Below, piece after piece: positions 1-9,976 of a stretch of 64,000 nt of DNA. How positions within the stretch are numbered: the first letter of the stretch is position 1; every line of letters starts with the position of its first letter. The notes beneath the pieces were generated by a model. That model searched no databases and had not been told where the DNA came from. It saw nothing but the letters and a program-made list of their open reading frames with translations. The position numbers and the translations under genes are program-made. This DNA is from Chlorokybus atmophyticus (Eukaryota; Streptophyta; Chlorokybophyceae; Chlorokybales; Chlorokybaceae): the NCBI GenBank assembly GCA_009103225.1, contig RHPI01002048.1:175702-239701 (forward strand). Reading direction: 5' to 3'.

Positions 1-3000
1 TACGACACTACGCGCTCCTTCTTGTTGGTGTCATGCTGTACGAGCACGGCCCCCATGCCGAGCTTGCTCCAGTCTGTGTGCAGGATGAACGACCTGGTGT
101 AGTCCGGGCGTTGCAGAATGGGAGCTGTGGTGAGGCGGAGCTTCAGTTCCTGAAAGGCCTCCTGTTGTGCCTCCTTCCACACGAACTCGGTGTGCTTCTT
201 CAGTAGTTCGTTGAGAGGCCTTGCGATTTTGGCAAAGTCTTTGACAAACCGTCGGTAATAGTTGGCAAGGCCGAGGAAGGCCCGCAGCCGCGTGAGGTCT
301 GTGGGGGCAGGGATAGCCACCAGTGCTTCCACTTTGGCCTGCTGTACGTACACACCATGGGGCACAATCATATGTCCTAGGTAGGGTACCTTGTGGGTGA
401 AGAAGGTGCACTTGTCAGGGTGCACCGTCATCCCGACTTCCTTCAGCCTCTGTAGCACCTCTTCGATGTGCTGGAGATGCTCCTCATTGCTGTGACCGAA
501 GATGAGGATGTCGTCGATGTAGCAGCGCGCGAAGTCCAACCCCTTGAGGGCTTTGTCCATGACGCGCTGAAACTTGGCCGGAGCGTTCTTCAGTCCGAAG
601 GGCATGACCTTCCACTGGTAAAGCTGCCGGTTTCCCCAGAAGGAAGTCTTGTGCTTGTCCTCCTCCTTGATGGCGATCTGGTTGTACCCTTGGCGCATAT
701 CCAGGATACTATAGACCGTGCAGTCTCCTACATCGTCAAAGATGCCTTCTGCGGTAGGCATCGGATACCTGTCCTGCTTGGTCTTGTTGTTGAGGGGGCG
801 ATAGTCGCCACACATGCGCCGGTCTGTCCAGTTGCCTGCTGAATCTTTCTTCAGGGGCATGACGGTCGCGGCCGCAAAGTCCGATGTGGACTCCTCGATC
901 AGGCCTGCATCTAGCAGCGCCTTGCACCTCCGTTCCACCAAGTTTTCTTCTAGGTTGGCAAGGCGGTACTGTCTTCTGAACACCGGTTCGGTGTCCACTA
1001 GTTCAATGTCCATCTGGTATGCTGAGCAGATGCCCAGCTCCTTCACACTGAAACTGAATTGGCTCCTCCACTTGTTGAGGAGAGCCTCGAGTTGCTCTCG
1101 AGTCTGGCCCGTGGCCAGCGGTCCAATGGCGTGGGACCATGAGGTAGCGTTGGCGACCACTGGAATGTCTTCCACAGTAACTGCTGCCTGCTCCTCCATG
1201 TGGGCGGTCTCGAGGGCGGTGTGTGCTGCTTTGGTCTCGAAAAAGCGAGCAATCCACCCCCCAGCCAGGTGTTCGAGCTCCTGGAAGGACACATGGCGGT
1301 CCTGGAGAGCAAAGCACATTTCCAAGTACCACACCATGCTGTTCTGATCCATGGCGCGCCCTAACAACTGACATTGTTGACTGGTTGTCAGCGTGGAGCC
1401 TGTGATGCTGCTTGGAAAGAATCCCATAGCACGCTCGCGCTCGCGGGCATTGGGTTCTTCCAGCTGTCCAGTGTTGGAGTCCAACACCATGCCGTCGCCT
1501 GCATTGCGGAACGCGTAGGAGCCTGGATAGGATACTAGTGTGGGTAGCGCGCGGCGCGGCTGGCCAGGCTGGTTGCACTGGTAGAAGTGGTGGTGGTCAA
1601 GGCGTGTGACTGGTTGCGCTGTGCGTCCAGGGTCCAGGATGTCATCGACGACGAGATTTCGTGGCCGATTGCTGTATAGGTACTCTGCCAGAAACAGGTC
1701 TTCCACAATGGCCAGGTTGGTCCACTTGGCGCGGACGCGGTGTGCACGAGATCCATGACGCGCGGCATTGATTTTGAGAGGATGCCCCAGCAAGGAGCAT
1801 ACTTGCCGATAGGCCTTGGCGACGTGGTGCCGCTTGTCATCCTCGGAGTGCACATTCTCGATGATGTACCCCAAGGGCCTAGCGATCTGACTGATCTGTA
1901 GGAGTTTGATGACTCTCATTAGCTCCCAGAACAGCTGTGAGCGAGGATCCGAGAGCCCTTGGCCTCTGCCTGCCCTGGAGTGCCCTTGACACTCCCACCC
2001 TGCTATCAGCAGGTCAATGTTGCCGACTGCCTGCAGGTGATCCTTGGTAATCCAGCGGATGTCCTGCGGTAGAGCCTTCTGGCTCCCTTGCAGTGCCGAC
2101 AGCGGTAGCTGCTGCGGGTAGCGCTGGTGCAGCTGTCGTAAATGATGGCTCAGAGCCTCCTGTGCATGAGGGTCAGGGTCACAGTAGAGGTACTTGGTGA
2201 CTGTTGTTCCTGTGTTGAGGACAGCCGCAAGCCCACTGCCTATGCCTCCGAACAGCTCCAGCACGGTGATGCCTTGTTGTCGGCGGAACATGTGGAACTC
2301 CACAACTCCCGTAGCTATGTGGTACTGCTCCTGCACTGTAGCCTGGTCTTTGTAGACAGGGAAGTGTGCAGTGAGCTGAGGCCTGGTCAGCAGCATGTGT
2401 GCTGCTACTTGTGCGCTCCAGCGACGCTCGGATGGCTCCTGAAAGGCCACTTCTTTGGTGACAGTCTCCTGAGACTCATCGTACGGTGTAGGAGAGTCCT
2501 CTTCAGCGTTTAGGCTCGGGCTCGAGCTCGTTGCAGTTGTCCTCGGCTGCGTTCGGGCACGAGGCACACGTGAGCTTTTTGTAAGACTGTAGGTGGCTGC
2601 TGCAGCCGATCTTCGTTGCGAGCGGTCCTTGGCCACCAGTTCGAGAGGTAGGAATCCCTGCTCCTCTCCATCGTCCTCATCCCAATGTGGTCGAAACCAT
2701 GCCTGCTCAGTCCAGCAGTCCAGCCCCATGCCGACAGGGAAGTTGCAGTCCTGTCCCAACAGTAGGTCAAAGGACCCGGCATCGGTGACCACACACCTTT
2801 GTACAATCTCGGTGCTGTGGGAAGGGTTTAGTCCGGTGAGGCGGATGCTCACAGCCTGCTTGGTAAGGCCGAGTACCTTGTCACGGTTGCCGGTTGCGGT
2901 GTCCAGCTGATAGGGACAGGGAAGCAGCTCAGCGCTGGTGATGCCGAGATCTCGTGCGAGGTAGCGCCCAATGATGACAGGCTGTGCTCCAGTGTCCAGC

Positions 3001-3635
3001 ATCACGCGTTTGGGTGCCCGCCCATTGACGGTCACGTGCTTGCCTTGGTTGGCGATCATGGCTGCATTGGCGTTGATGCGCAGCCTCTTGAAGCGACGGA
3101 ACCTCTTGCGTGGAGAGACTGTTGCTTTATTCTCATCTGCGGGGCCTGACCGTAGGGCAGCCAGGGCTCCTCTGCCTGATGGATCTTGTGGGCCTCCTTG
3201 TCCTCGGCTTTGTCCAAACCGTCCTTGTCGCGGTTGCTGGTACACGCGTGGTGGCCTAGGCACTGGAGGTGCTGCTGCAACCTGTCCAAGTGGAGGTGCA
3301 GGAGGGTTGACCCTCTGTGCAGCTGTTGTCATGCCAGGAGGAGTGGCCAGTGGCTGTGGCGGGAACCCTGGAGGACCTGGTGTTTGCGGGACTGCCTCTC
3401 GTGCAGCCTGCTCCTCTGCATAGGTCCATCGCACAGCATGGGCTGCCTCTCTGACTAGTGTACCTTCCCATGTAGCCGTCGCATTGTTGTCGACGTCTAT
3501 ATAGCGATGGTTCTGAGGCATGGGCTGCAGGTACACTGCGCGTAGGAGCCGCGCTCTCATGTCGTGGGTGATGGTGGGCACCCTGAGGATCCCTGCCATG
3601 TAAGCATCCCATCTGCCGTTGACCACTCCCACTTT
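1..3635 (-). CDS. pol: Ty3/gypsy Pol polyprotein with embedded DNA methyltransferase, partial at the left edge
   Basis: One minus-strand frame is open from just after a TAA near 3647 to the left edge; RNase H is cut and integrase lies outside the window. Domains in order: retropepsin-like aspartic protease (MLDTGAQPVIIG, DTGA codons at 2985-2996, followed by FDLLLGQDCN); C5-cytosine DNA methyltransferase (about 1330-2290); reverse transcriptase with RRMCGDYRPLNN (784-822), LDMRQGYNQIAI and the catalytic YIDD (510-521), then VPYLGHMI and RAFLGLANYYRRFVKDFA, which are diagnostic of Ty3/gypsy elements; start of RNase H, LHTDWSKLGMGAVL (43-85). Relative to Gag the frame is +1. It overlaps the Gag frame over 3256-3647, but Gag/Pol-like coding sense passes to this frame at a run of six A (T6 at 3633-3638). 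Expected product: protease, methyltransferase, RT/RNase H and integrase for element replication. No stop or gap is seen within the visible Pol, so the copy may be young. Confidence 0.93.
1330..2290 (-). other. C5-cytosine DNA methyltransferase domain inside Pol (DNMT3-like)
   Basis: This domain within the Pol frame would transfer a methyl group from S-adenosylmethionine to cytosine C5. The conserved motifs appear in the correct order. Motif I (SAM binding) is VLELFGGIGSG at about 2233-2266, followed by an acidic YLYCDPDP strand. Motif IV is LLIAGWECQGHS, with the candidate catalytic Cys in ECQ at 1986-1994, followed by GLSDPRSQLFWEL. Motif VI is IIENVHSEDD (ENV at 1851-1859). The motif VIII-like SRAHRVRAKWTN (about 1722-1751) resembles DNMT3 AHRARYFWGN. 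A target-recognition segment follows, then RERERAMGFFPSS and the motif X-like QLLGRAMDQNSM (1335-1373), close to DNMT3 RLLGRSWSVPV. The usual Pro before the catalytic Cys is Glu here. All motifs are seen directly; enzymatic activity and the DNMT3-like placement are inference. Methyltransferases captured by retrotransposons have been reported in dinoflagellates and charophyte algae. Confidence 0.9.
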
Positions 3636-6600
3636 TTTCCAGCACTGTTATTGCTCGTGTGCGTACAGTGAGCCGGGTCTCTGGCTGTTGGACATGCTGC
3701 TCGTAAGCAGTGGCGATGCGCCTGCGCTGACATCCTGCCTCCACCCCTGGCAAACTCAGTATCGCCTCCAGAGCTCCCTCCAGAGTGTCAATGGCGGCGG
3801 AAGCCACTTCATCATCGGCTTGCCGTATGGAGCGAAGGAATGCGTCCACCCACGCTATTCTGGCGCCGAAAGCGAACAACGGGACTGCGGGATGGTTGGT
3901 AACCAGCCACGTCACTAACCGTGCGCGTGCCGCGTTGCCACTGTCTCGCATCCCAAGCATCTGCCGCAGTCCGATGCCTTCTTGCCGATGCAGCATGGTT
4001 GCTTGTCGCAACAGAGCAGTGCGTAGTTGTTGCTCTCCAACCAGTCCTGCTCCATCTCTTTGTGTACACCCTTGTGGTGTAAGGTAGCCCCTCCCTGGCT
4101 CCCTTTGGTCCTCAGGTAGATCCTCCACCAGCGCAGGCAGCAACGGGGCGATCACCCCCCTGGTTTGTTGAGCCAACGCCCTCGCTTGGTCAGAGTTGGT
4201 CCCGACGAAGAGCGGAGTGGTGCTGGAGGATGGACCAGCAGTTGGTGACTGAGGTATTGGTGCACGTGTAGCTTCAAGAGCTTGTTCACGTGCAGCAATG
4301 GCGGCAGCTTGATCCTGTCGCCAATGATATGCTTGTTCCAGTGCGTGGTAGCGCTGATGAAGACGAGCGGTTGTAGGAGGTCCAAGTGCTTCATCAATGC
4401 CCAAAGGCAGATCGGCTGCGTCGGCGATTCGCTGCTGGATGGCGTCTCGGCGGTCCCGATACGTGTCCAACGGGCTGGGTTCAAAGGTGGTGGTTGGCAT
4501 GCGTGCAGGCTGGCGAGGGGCGGTCTGCATGTTGTTGTGCAACGCCCAGAACAGCTGCAGAGCCAACTCCAACACTACAGGTGGGCTGTAGCTGATCAAG
4601 AACACCCTGTCACGCATCGGGGGTGCAGTGCCAGCAAGGATCTCATCTTCTAACTGGTGTTGAGTGAGTGCTGGAAGGGTGTGAACCTCTGGTAGCGGGA
4701 AGACGCGATCATCGCGGGCGACACGCGTGGTGCGCTCCCCCCCCCGGCCGAAGGCGATGGTAGTGGGGTCTGCTCCGCGCAGGATGGTTTCCCATGCCCG
4801 TTCAGCTTGCTGACCAGTTGGGACAGCCTGAGTGACGTCGAGAGCGGGCAGAGTGGCTGCGCGCGTCGCTGCAGAGACAGCGGGCTCGACGATGGCCATT
4901 GTGGCAGTTGCGACGGTATCGGTCAGTGGTACGAGAGTTGTCTCAACGCCCCCGGACAGAGGCGCTGCTGCAGTGGGAAGTGCACCGCCCACTGGTGCAG
5001 ATTCGGTAGTGATGGCGGCTGCTGCCAGTGTGCTCACCAGCGTCGGCGTCACGATGCTCACCGGTGTACCAGGTTGTGGTGCAACTGGAGTGGGTAATGC
5101 TGACGTTGATGGAGTCGACGTTGTAGCCGGTGTGGCTGTTGCTGCGGAGGCAGCACCACTGGTGGCTTCGGAGGAGGTGCCTGCTGATGTTGTTGCAGCT
5201 TCCCCTCGTGCTCGTCGTGATGGTTGCACGCGGGACGGAGTGTTCCTGTCTCTCTCGCGTTTTGCAGCCATCAGCGCCCATCGGGCCGTGTAGCAGGCGC
5301 GGTAGTCCTGCTCCTTGTCTTCCTCCAAGCGTGCCATGCGTGCCATTAGGGCTGCCATATGGTCATCAGCTGGTGGGTTGGCTGAAGCCTTGGCGGCAAC
5401 AGCAGCAGCGCGCGGACGTGTCTCTGGTCCCTTACGCTGAGGAGGTCTGTTCTTCCCCCTGTAGCCTTGCTCTTCCTTGCGAGCACTGGCATTGTTGTTG
5501 TTGTTACTGCCACCAGCGTTGTTGCTGTTGTGGGCTCCAGTGTTGTTGCTGTTGTAGCCACTGAAGTTGTTGGCAGGGTGGTTGTAGCTGTTGGCGGGCC
5601 TCAACTCTGGGAACTTGAGCCAGCAGACTGACTCCAGATGACCAATCTTGTGACAGTGGTCGCAAACCAAAGTTGAGTATTCTTCGGTGCACTCCTTTTG
5701 GTAGTGCCCATGCCGTCCACAGCGATGACACAGCACAGGGGCAGCAAGTGCAGCATGAGCTGACCGTTTCCCTTTGTCGCGTGCTGGTGGAGCGTCCCGG
5801 CCACGGTCGCGGCGAGGAGGCTCAGTTGTCGTGCTGACTACAGGCCGTACGGCGCTGCGGTTGGTGTCCAGCACTGCCTTCTCATACACCAAGCGCTTGT
5901 GGATGGCTTGTGCAGTCTCGAAGGCTTCTGTGAGGGTGTAGCCAAGGGGCCTGCTGTAGTTCAGAGTCAGGCGTGTCGACTCGCTCAGAGCAGCATCCAA
6001 CTCATTGACGTATATTACTGCAGCAGCCTCCTTACTGACAATCTTGTAGACAGTGTCCTTCAGCAGACCTTCCAGTCTGGAGTATAAGCGGAGGGGATCG
6101 TCATTGAACTTGCGTCGGAAGCGTCTCAGCTCCTCAACCTTGCTGGTGGTCTGAGGAGGGAGGGTACGGCGCAGGGCAGCGTACAGGTCCTTGAGTGGAG
6201 AATCAGAGATGGCAGCACCTACGGTGATGGCTGGTGCGCGCAGTGCTACTGACCCGAGGGTGAAAGCGCTACCTCCTGCACGAGAGCCAGGTGTTGCTGG
6301 AGGTAGAGGAGTACCCCACTCTGCGGCTGCCGCTTGCTGTACAGCTCGTTGTTCCTCAATGATGCTGGCAGAACGGTCGAGGATGCGGACTCGACGTGTG
6401 GCCTCCTTGGACTCAACTTCTGCAGGGGTCAAGTTGACAAGTACCAACTCTGGTTCCTCCTCCTCTGCCTGCTTGAGAGCTGCAGCTATGGTCAAGCCTG
6501 TTACTGCAACTGAAGTGGCAGGTGGAATGACACCTGCTGGACGGTGCCGGGCTGCAGATGCTATGGTGCTGGCAAGCTCGCCATAGCCGTCTCCTCGATG

Positions 6601-7014
6601 CAGTTCAGCAACGGACTTCCAGACATCGTGTGCTTCATGATCAAGATACTGAGCAGCAATGTGGAAAGAGATCTCATCTGACCAGTCTTTGTTCTTCAGT
6701 GCTTGCTGCCGCATCTTGGAGTGGAACTTGATGATGAACTCATCCAGCGAGGTGGTGCCGGCACGTCCGGAGAAGCGCAGGGATGTGGTTGAACTGGAAG
6801 ATTCCATCTCGTTGTCGTCGCTGTCCGATGATAGTGGAGAAGCTGGATGACGAGGAGTAGAGTGGAGCGGGGTGAAGCTGGAGATGGAGCGCGAGCCTCT
6901 GCTGCTGCGGTCGATGCTTCCGTCACTGGTCCGCTCGTAGGTGAGGTTGGTGGTTGGGCTCCAACTGCTGAGGTCACCCTCGTCTATTGGGGAGAACGGG
7001 GTGGGCCTGCTCAT
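3256..7014 (-). CDS. gag: Gag polyprotein of the Ty3/gypsy element
   Basis: This 1252-residue frame starts at an ATG on the minus strand (7014). Residues about 80-145 look like the N-terminal half of a retrotransposon capsid (TTSLDEFIIKFHSKMRQQAL, HEAHDVWKSV). Residues about 280-385 look like the capsid C-terminal half (RKFNDDPLRLYSRLEGLL). Two CCHC zinc knuckles follow near residues 424-465: CHRCGRHGHYQKEC and CDHCHKIGHLESVC (about 5620-5740). Then come an Asn/Gly stretch, a basic segment and a long Ala/Thr/Pro-rich linker. A further folded-looking, Ala/Gln/Arg-rich segment occupies residues about 760-1126. The last roughly 125 residues after a run of A at 3633-3638 look like out-of-frame translation; the sensible continuation (VVNGRWDAYMAGILRVP, LLRAVYLQPMPQ) is in the Pol frame. 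Role: virus-like particle assembly and genomic RNA binding in the cytoplasm. The length is unusually large for a Gag. Confidence 0.88.
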   Translation of the reverse strand: MSRPTPFSPIDEGDLSSWSPTTNLTYERTSDGSIDRSSRGSRSISSFTPLHSTPRHPASPLSSDSDDNEMESSSSTTSLRFSGRAGTTSLDEFIIKFHSKMRQQALKNKDWSDEISFHIAAQYLDHEAHDVWKSVAELHRGDGYGELASTIASAARHRPAGVIPPATSVAVTGLTIAAALKQAEEEEPELVLVNLTPAEVESKEATRRVRILDRSASIIEEQRAVQQAAAAEWGTPLPPATPGSRAGGSAFTLGSVALRAPAITVGAAISDSPLKDLYAALRRTLPPQTTSKVEELRRFRRKFNDDPLRLYSRLEGLLKDTVYKIVSKEAAAVIYVNELDAALSESTRLTLNYSRPLGYTLTEAFETAQAIHKRLVYEKAVLDTNRSAVRPVVSTTTEPPRRDRGRDAPPARDKGKRSAHAALAAPVLCHRCGRHGHYQKECTEEYSTLVCDHCHKIGHLESVCWLKFPELRPANSYNHPANNFSGYNSNNTGAHNSNNAGGSNNNNNASARKEEQGYRGKNRPPQRKGPETRPRAAAVAAKASANPPADDHMAALMARMARLEEDKEQDYRACYTARWALMAAKRERDRNTPSRVQPSRRARGEAATTSAGTSSEATSGAASAATATPATTSTPSTSALPTPVAPQPGTPVSIVTPTLVSTLAAAAITTESAPVGGALPTAAAPLSGGVETTLVPLTDTVATATMAIVEPAVSAATRAATLPALDVTQAVPTGQQAERAWETILRGADPTTIAFGRGGERTTRVARDDRVFPLPEVHTLPALTQHQLEDEILAGTAPPMRDRVFLISYSPPVVLELALQLFWALHNNMQTAPRQPARMPTTTFEPSPLDTYRDRRDAIQQRIADAADLPLGIDEALGPPTTARLHQRYHALEQAYHWRQDQAAAIAAREQALEATRAPIPQSPTAGPSSSTTPLFVGTNSDQARALAQQTRGVIAPLLPALVEDLPEDQREPGRGYLTPQGCTQRDGAGLVGEQQLRTALLRQATMLHRQEGIGLRQMLGMRDSGNAARARLVTWLVTNHPAVPLFAFGARIAWVDAFLRSIRQADDEVASAAIDTLEGALEAILSLPGVEAGCQRRRIATAYEQHVQQPETRLTVRTRAITVLEKSGSGQRQMGCLHGRDPQGAHHHPRHESAAPTRSVPAAHASEPSLYRRRQQCDGYMGRYTSQRGSPCCAMDLCRGAGCTRGSPANTRSSRVPATATGHSSWHDNSCTEGQPSCTSTWTGCSSTSSA
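3633..3638 (-). other. Gag-Pol frame change at an A6 run
   Basis: On the minus strand the Gag frame reads ...V-L-E-K at a run of six A. Capsid-like coding sense then continues in the +1 frame as KVGVVNGRWDAYMAG, joining directly to the protease. The +1 frame has a TAA about nine bases upstream, so the shift must lie downstream of it. Either a programmed +1 shift or a one-base insertion (A5 to A6) fits; the sequence alone does not decide. Confidence 0.6.
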
Positions 7015-7203
7015 ACAGCTGGTCCAGAGGTGAAAGGGTAGAGTGCTTGTGCTCTACCGTCTATCCTGATGCTGTTACCACCCAACACACTAGTGCTTGT
7101 GCGCACTATGTGATGACAATGATAACGAATGCCCAGCGATGTATCCCTGGGTGCAGACTGCACTATCTGATGCAGATTGCAACACACTCACTTGTGCAAA
7201 GAG

Positions 7204-7555
7204 GGTGACACTGTAAGTCAACAAGCCACTACGATAGGTAGTGCTGTGGACACAGTTCTTTGCATGAGTGGATAGAATGATACACTGTTAAGTGAGGTGA
7301 ATGAGTGTGCAACACGTGGATACAACACCCTGACTACTGAAACAACACACCACCGTCAAGCTCACAGCAATGGCAGGCACAGCGCACAAGAGCATGCACC
7401 GTGTCTCACGCAGTAAGGGAATTCTTGGCAACCGGGGCAGCGTGCTTCCAGTTCAAGTCGCTTCACAAGCTCTTTAGAAACAGAGTCTTTACTTCTTAAT
7501 ACTCCTAGTACTCACAGTACTCCTAGTACTCACAGTACTCACTTACAGTGTCACC
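7204..7555. repeat. 352-bp segment framed by a perfect 15-bp inverted repeat with TG...CA ends
   Basis: GGTGACACTGTAAGT at 7204-7218 is perfectly inverted as ACTTACAGTGTCACC at 7541-7555. Trimmed by two bases per side the segment begins TG and ends CA, as LTRs do, and its length suits a short LTR sitting 190 bp before gag. On the minus strand the same arms also read as a GTAAGT donor and an ACAG acceptor, so a 5' leader intron is a second possibility. A small MITE is a third. Confidence 0.45.
7500..7542. repeat. Short tandem repeat, 18-bp unit
   Basis: The unit TACTCCTAGTACTCACAG occurs about 2.3 times in tandem, immediately inside the right arm of the 15-bp inverted repeat. It may be a regulatory repeat of the retrotransposon LTR, which is inference. 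Confidence 0.6.
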
Positions 7556-8060
7556 AGCCAGTCTGGTGACGTGACTTCCTACTTATACATGTCAAATCAT
7601 GACTGTGCAGGGCCACGCGGGCACTAGGCCAACGGTCACATCGAGGCCTCATGCTATTTCGGAAATCTCCTAAGACTCGATATAGCACATGTGTTCTTAA
7701 CAGACTTACAACTGATCAGCTACGCGCGGTCCCTACAGACAGGTCTATAAAGTAGCCCTAGCTACATGCTACATGAGTGATACAGTAGCCAGCAGTAGGC
7801 TGGGGCTCGCGCGGTCTTCATGCTGGTAGCCCAGGCGTGGGGCTGGGTGTAGGCATGCTTGAGAAGAACTGGCATGCGAGGGTAGATGGCATGACAGAGC
7901 GCATGCGCGTGCGTACGCGAGTGGCGGAGCGCGCGTGTGTGCTTGGCAGAGGGGGCAAGGTTCCGGTGTGAATACCGTGCCTTGGTGAGAGGGTTGTTGA
8001 TTGGACCAACTCACAGGTGACAAGGCACGAGCACCGTCACACTTATCATGTCACATATTG

Positions 8061-8880
8061 TACACCTTGCTCTCATGTCACACTGCTGAGCATGCAAGAA
8101 GTGTTAATGCAGTAATCTCAAATGATTTGTTGTCATCATCATAACCATATCTGCATAATGCAAAACGCATCTTTAATTAAACCATCATAATGACATGTAC
8201 GCACTTTTTGATATGTAAAGAGTTGTAGTGCATTACATGCATAGTATACGATGCTTACGTCAAGCCTTTTTATTAATAGTCGTTGAAAGCAGTAGATGCC
8301 GCTGCGCTGAAAATGACTATTTTGCACCGTGCTTTTAGATAATGTCAATGGTTAATGATGCGCCTCAATGATATTGCTTAATATTATGGTAATGTGGATC
8401 GCATTGCGTCGTGGCATAATTTGTGAGTAGAGACACGCTTTTGATGGAGTCGATGAGTTTCTTTTGTGTCACAGCATCTCTAAAGATGAATATAACGCAT
8501 GCATCGCGTTTGGATATACAAGTAATATTATGACACGTGTATGTAAGATATTGGGCCAATAATTCTTGATAAGACATGCATAAACGTAAAATTGCAGCAA
8601 TCTCAGCAGTAATATACAAAAACTTCTCAATCCAAGCACGTGCCAGAGCTATGCGTAAGAAACGGCACCCGTATCAATTTATCAGGGATACATTTTTTTG
8701 TTACTTCATGAAACCTACATTCAGACCTGCGGTGAAAGCACATGAGTTATATAGTAGATTGATGTTGCCAGATAACTATTAAAATGACATGGCAACTACA
8801 TTAATGTTGTAATGTAATATAATATATGCTACAAAGATATCATGTAGGTTTAAAACCCATTACTTGTAAGATCACATGTT
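8061..8880. other. AT-rich stretch without a recognisable gene
   Basis: Base composition is clearly richer in A and T than the flanks. Open frames are short (84 residues or fewer) and match nothing I recognise. It could be decayed mobile DNA or an organelle-derived insert; neither is supported by a recognised gene. Confidence 0.3.
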
Positions 8881-8985
8881 GACCGTTTGCCCACCCACAT
8901 ACCGCCGTCGGTTCAAGTCGGCCGAACAAGCATTGGCCCCCAACCCTAGGCGGCCTATTAAGTTAAACCTAGCCTCAAGCATTTA

Positions 8986-9014
8986 CTCATGTCACATGAG
9001 TTATGTGACATGAG
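8986..9014. repeat. Inverted repeat with 12-bp perfect arms
   Basis: CTCATGTCACAT (8986-8997) and ATGTGACATGAG (9003-9014) are separated by five bases (GAGTT). Related TCATGTCACA words occur nearby at about 8047 and 8072. There is no poly-T tract marking a terminator, and function is unknown. The rest of 8881-9976 shows no supported gene. Confidence 0.6.
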
Positions 9015-9976
9015 GCGCCAACGCGAAAGCGCGAGAGTCTGCAGTTGTGAAAGTTGAATCTTGTTTAAAACCCCCAACGGTCACATCAATTGCACCGGAA
9101 GCGACAACAAAAAGTGACTTGCGTTGCGTACCTCGTGCAATGAACTTGCCTCATCATGTTACGGCTCACGAGAAATGCAAGTAGGTGACCGGGTCACTGA
9201 CCTGCTTACATCATGTGACAATGTTGACGGGCAAAGTATGACCGTCGACTTTTGGCCCAGCTCACATTGTCAACATTTGGATCAGTGGCGGTCGAACATC
9301 AGTTGGCGGTGCGGACAACTGGGTGCACACAGCCATTGATCTGGCATCCAGGCCGCATTCTACTCGCCTTCAACGGGCCTGTAACGACAACACACCGCGC
9401 GATACGCAGAGCACTCGTTGCAGTTACGTAACTCAAATTATGATATCCACCAAAATTGCATTTTCATTACCATTGTCGATATCGGCTGCAATCGACGGTG
9501 CAGCTGAAAACGCCGGCAGGTCTAGACCAACGGCGGGCGGCGGATCCCTTTAGCGATATCAGTGATGCACAACGTGTCAAGGCCAAGCCGTGCCGCCGAG
9601 ATACGCTGAATTTGGTTGTGACTCACAACTTGTGAGGCACTGTCCCGTTCCACTGGTCTGGTCGATGAGCTGGAAGCGAGGTACTGACACTGTTTCTAGT
9701 ATCGTACACCTCGTAGTTGAGTATCGCGCGCACAGCTCAGTAGCTGCCGTATTTTGTCTGGCAAAACATTTGGCGTTTTGCATTTGCCCGCCTTCAGTCA
9801 GCTCAGCGCCGGCGGCGTTCAAGGACGACGAGCAGCAGTAGGAGGCGGCAGAAGAGGAGGAACACAAGGAGGGGTTGGAAAAGAGTGTCTGAGAGGTGTT
9901 CCTTAGCGTGGAATGCCGTTTGGCGGGGTGTGAAGGTTGTATTCTTGTCTGCCTGGCACACAGCTTGACGTGTGAC

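Larger units (their letters stand above)
7015..8060. other. Retrotransposon leader and probable 5' LTR region, borders not fixed
   Basis: The sequence upstream of gag on the minus strand has no gene. A minus-strand stretch ending at 7080 (TGGTAACAGCATCAGG) partly resembles the primer-binding site complementary to plant initiator tRNA-Met (TGGTATCAGAGCCAGG), with several mismatches. A 15-bp inverted repeat frames 7204-7555. A TATA-like TATAAG is on the minus strand near 7580-7590. An 18-bp unit repeats about 2.3 times at 7500-7542. The 3' LTR is outside the window, so LTR borders cannot be confirmed by comparison. Confidence 0.4.

Noticed and set aside
814-1578. Plus-strand 177-residue and minus-strand 191-residue frames over the retrotransposon
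   Set aside because: They are out-of-frame shadows of the methyltransferase/RT coding frame, which carries all catalytic motifs.
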